Made by a program: the position numbers and the translations under genes. Under the pieces are notes generated by a model that saw nothing but the letters and a program-made list of their open reading frames with translations, had not been told where the DNA came from and did no database searches. This document shows positions 54,417 to 54,471 of a stretch of DNA of 54,471 nucleotides, piece after piece. Location: IMG/VR virus record IMGVR_UViG_3300035688_000006, positions 1 through 54,471 of that record; one strand, given 5' to 3'. Within the stretch, counting starts at the first letter, position 1. Each line of letters opens with the position of its first letter. The DNA is from a virus.

Positions 54417-54471
54417 GATGAATTCCTAGTTTTTATTTAATAAAACCCGCCTTACAAATTCTGCCATGACG

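Overview
The window looks like an essentially complete genome of a tailed bacterial virus with a siphovirus plan: terminase, PBSX-type portal, HK97-fold capsid, tail tube and tape measure are present, and no contractile sheath was recognised. Nearly all genes lie on the minus strand, packed with ATGA/GTGA overlaps and GGAGG-type ribosome sites. Recognisable promoters are of the sigma70 type. No integrase, classical CI repressor, DNA polymerase, helicase or primase was recognised, and no tRNA was seen. The host cannot be named. A lipoprotein/coiled-coil overlapping pair hints at a Gram-negative envelope, but only weakly. The ends show no obvious terminal repeat, and gene order suggests a circular or circularly permuted genome.

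Layout, in the direction of minus-strand transcription. From 54.4 to 52.8 kb lie small genes, a candidate spanin-like pair and a diverged tail-tube paralogue. From 52.7 to 51.0 kb lies a ParB-PP-loop (DndC-like) fusion facing a plus-strand DUF523/TudS-like gene with its own promoter. From 50.9 to 38.2 kb lies the packaging and head module: terminase, portal, minor head protein, XkdF-like protease, scaffold, major capsid protein, decoration-like protein and head completion. From 38.2 to 33.2 kb is an unbroken cassette of a DUF115-like protein, three glycosyltransferases (four GT domains) and two methyltransferases. From 33.2 to 18.7 kb lie neck and tail genes: connector, gp10-like, terminator, tail tube, G/GT chaperone with a -1 slippery site, tape measure, tip, adhesins, a putative glycoside hydrolase and an M15 peptidase.

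A 200-bp control region at 18.5 kb carries a strong promoter with an operator and 18-bp direct repeats. It drives the early/accessory region (18.4 to 0 kb): RadC, many small unknown proteins, a sliding-clamp-like protein, an XRE regulator whose own promoter resembles the 18.5-kb one, a Cas4-like nuclease, a phiC31-gp3-like protein, a second XRE regulator, a DUF5131-type radical SAM protein, an N6-adenine methyltransferase behind a structured leader, a replication organiser, RuvC and a holin candidate.

Five homing-type endonuclease genes (HNH or Vsr-like) are scattered through the genome; one is on the opposite strand and one lies inside what looks like a formerly continuous protease-scaffold gene. 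Best candidates for undescribed biology are the ParB/PP-loop plus TudS pair, the assembly-coupled glycosylation cassette, and the pseudoknot-like leader RNA upstream of the methyltransferase.
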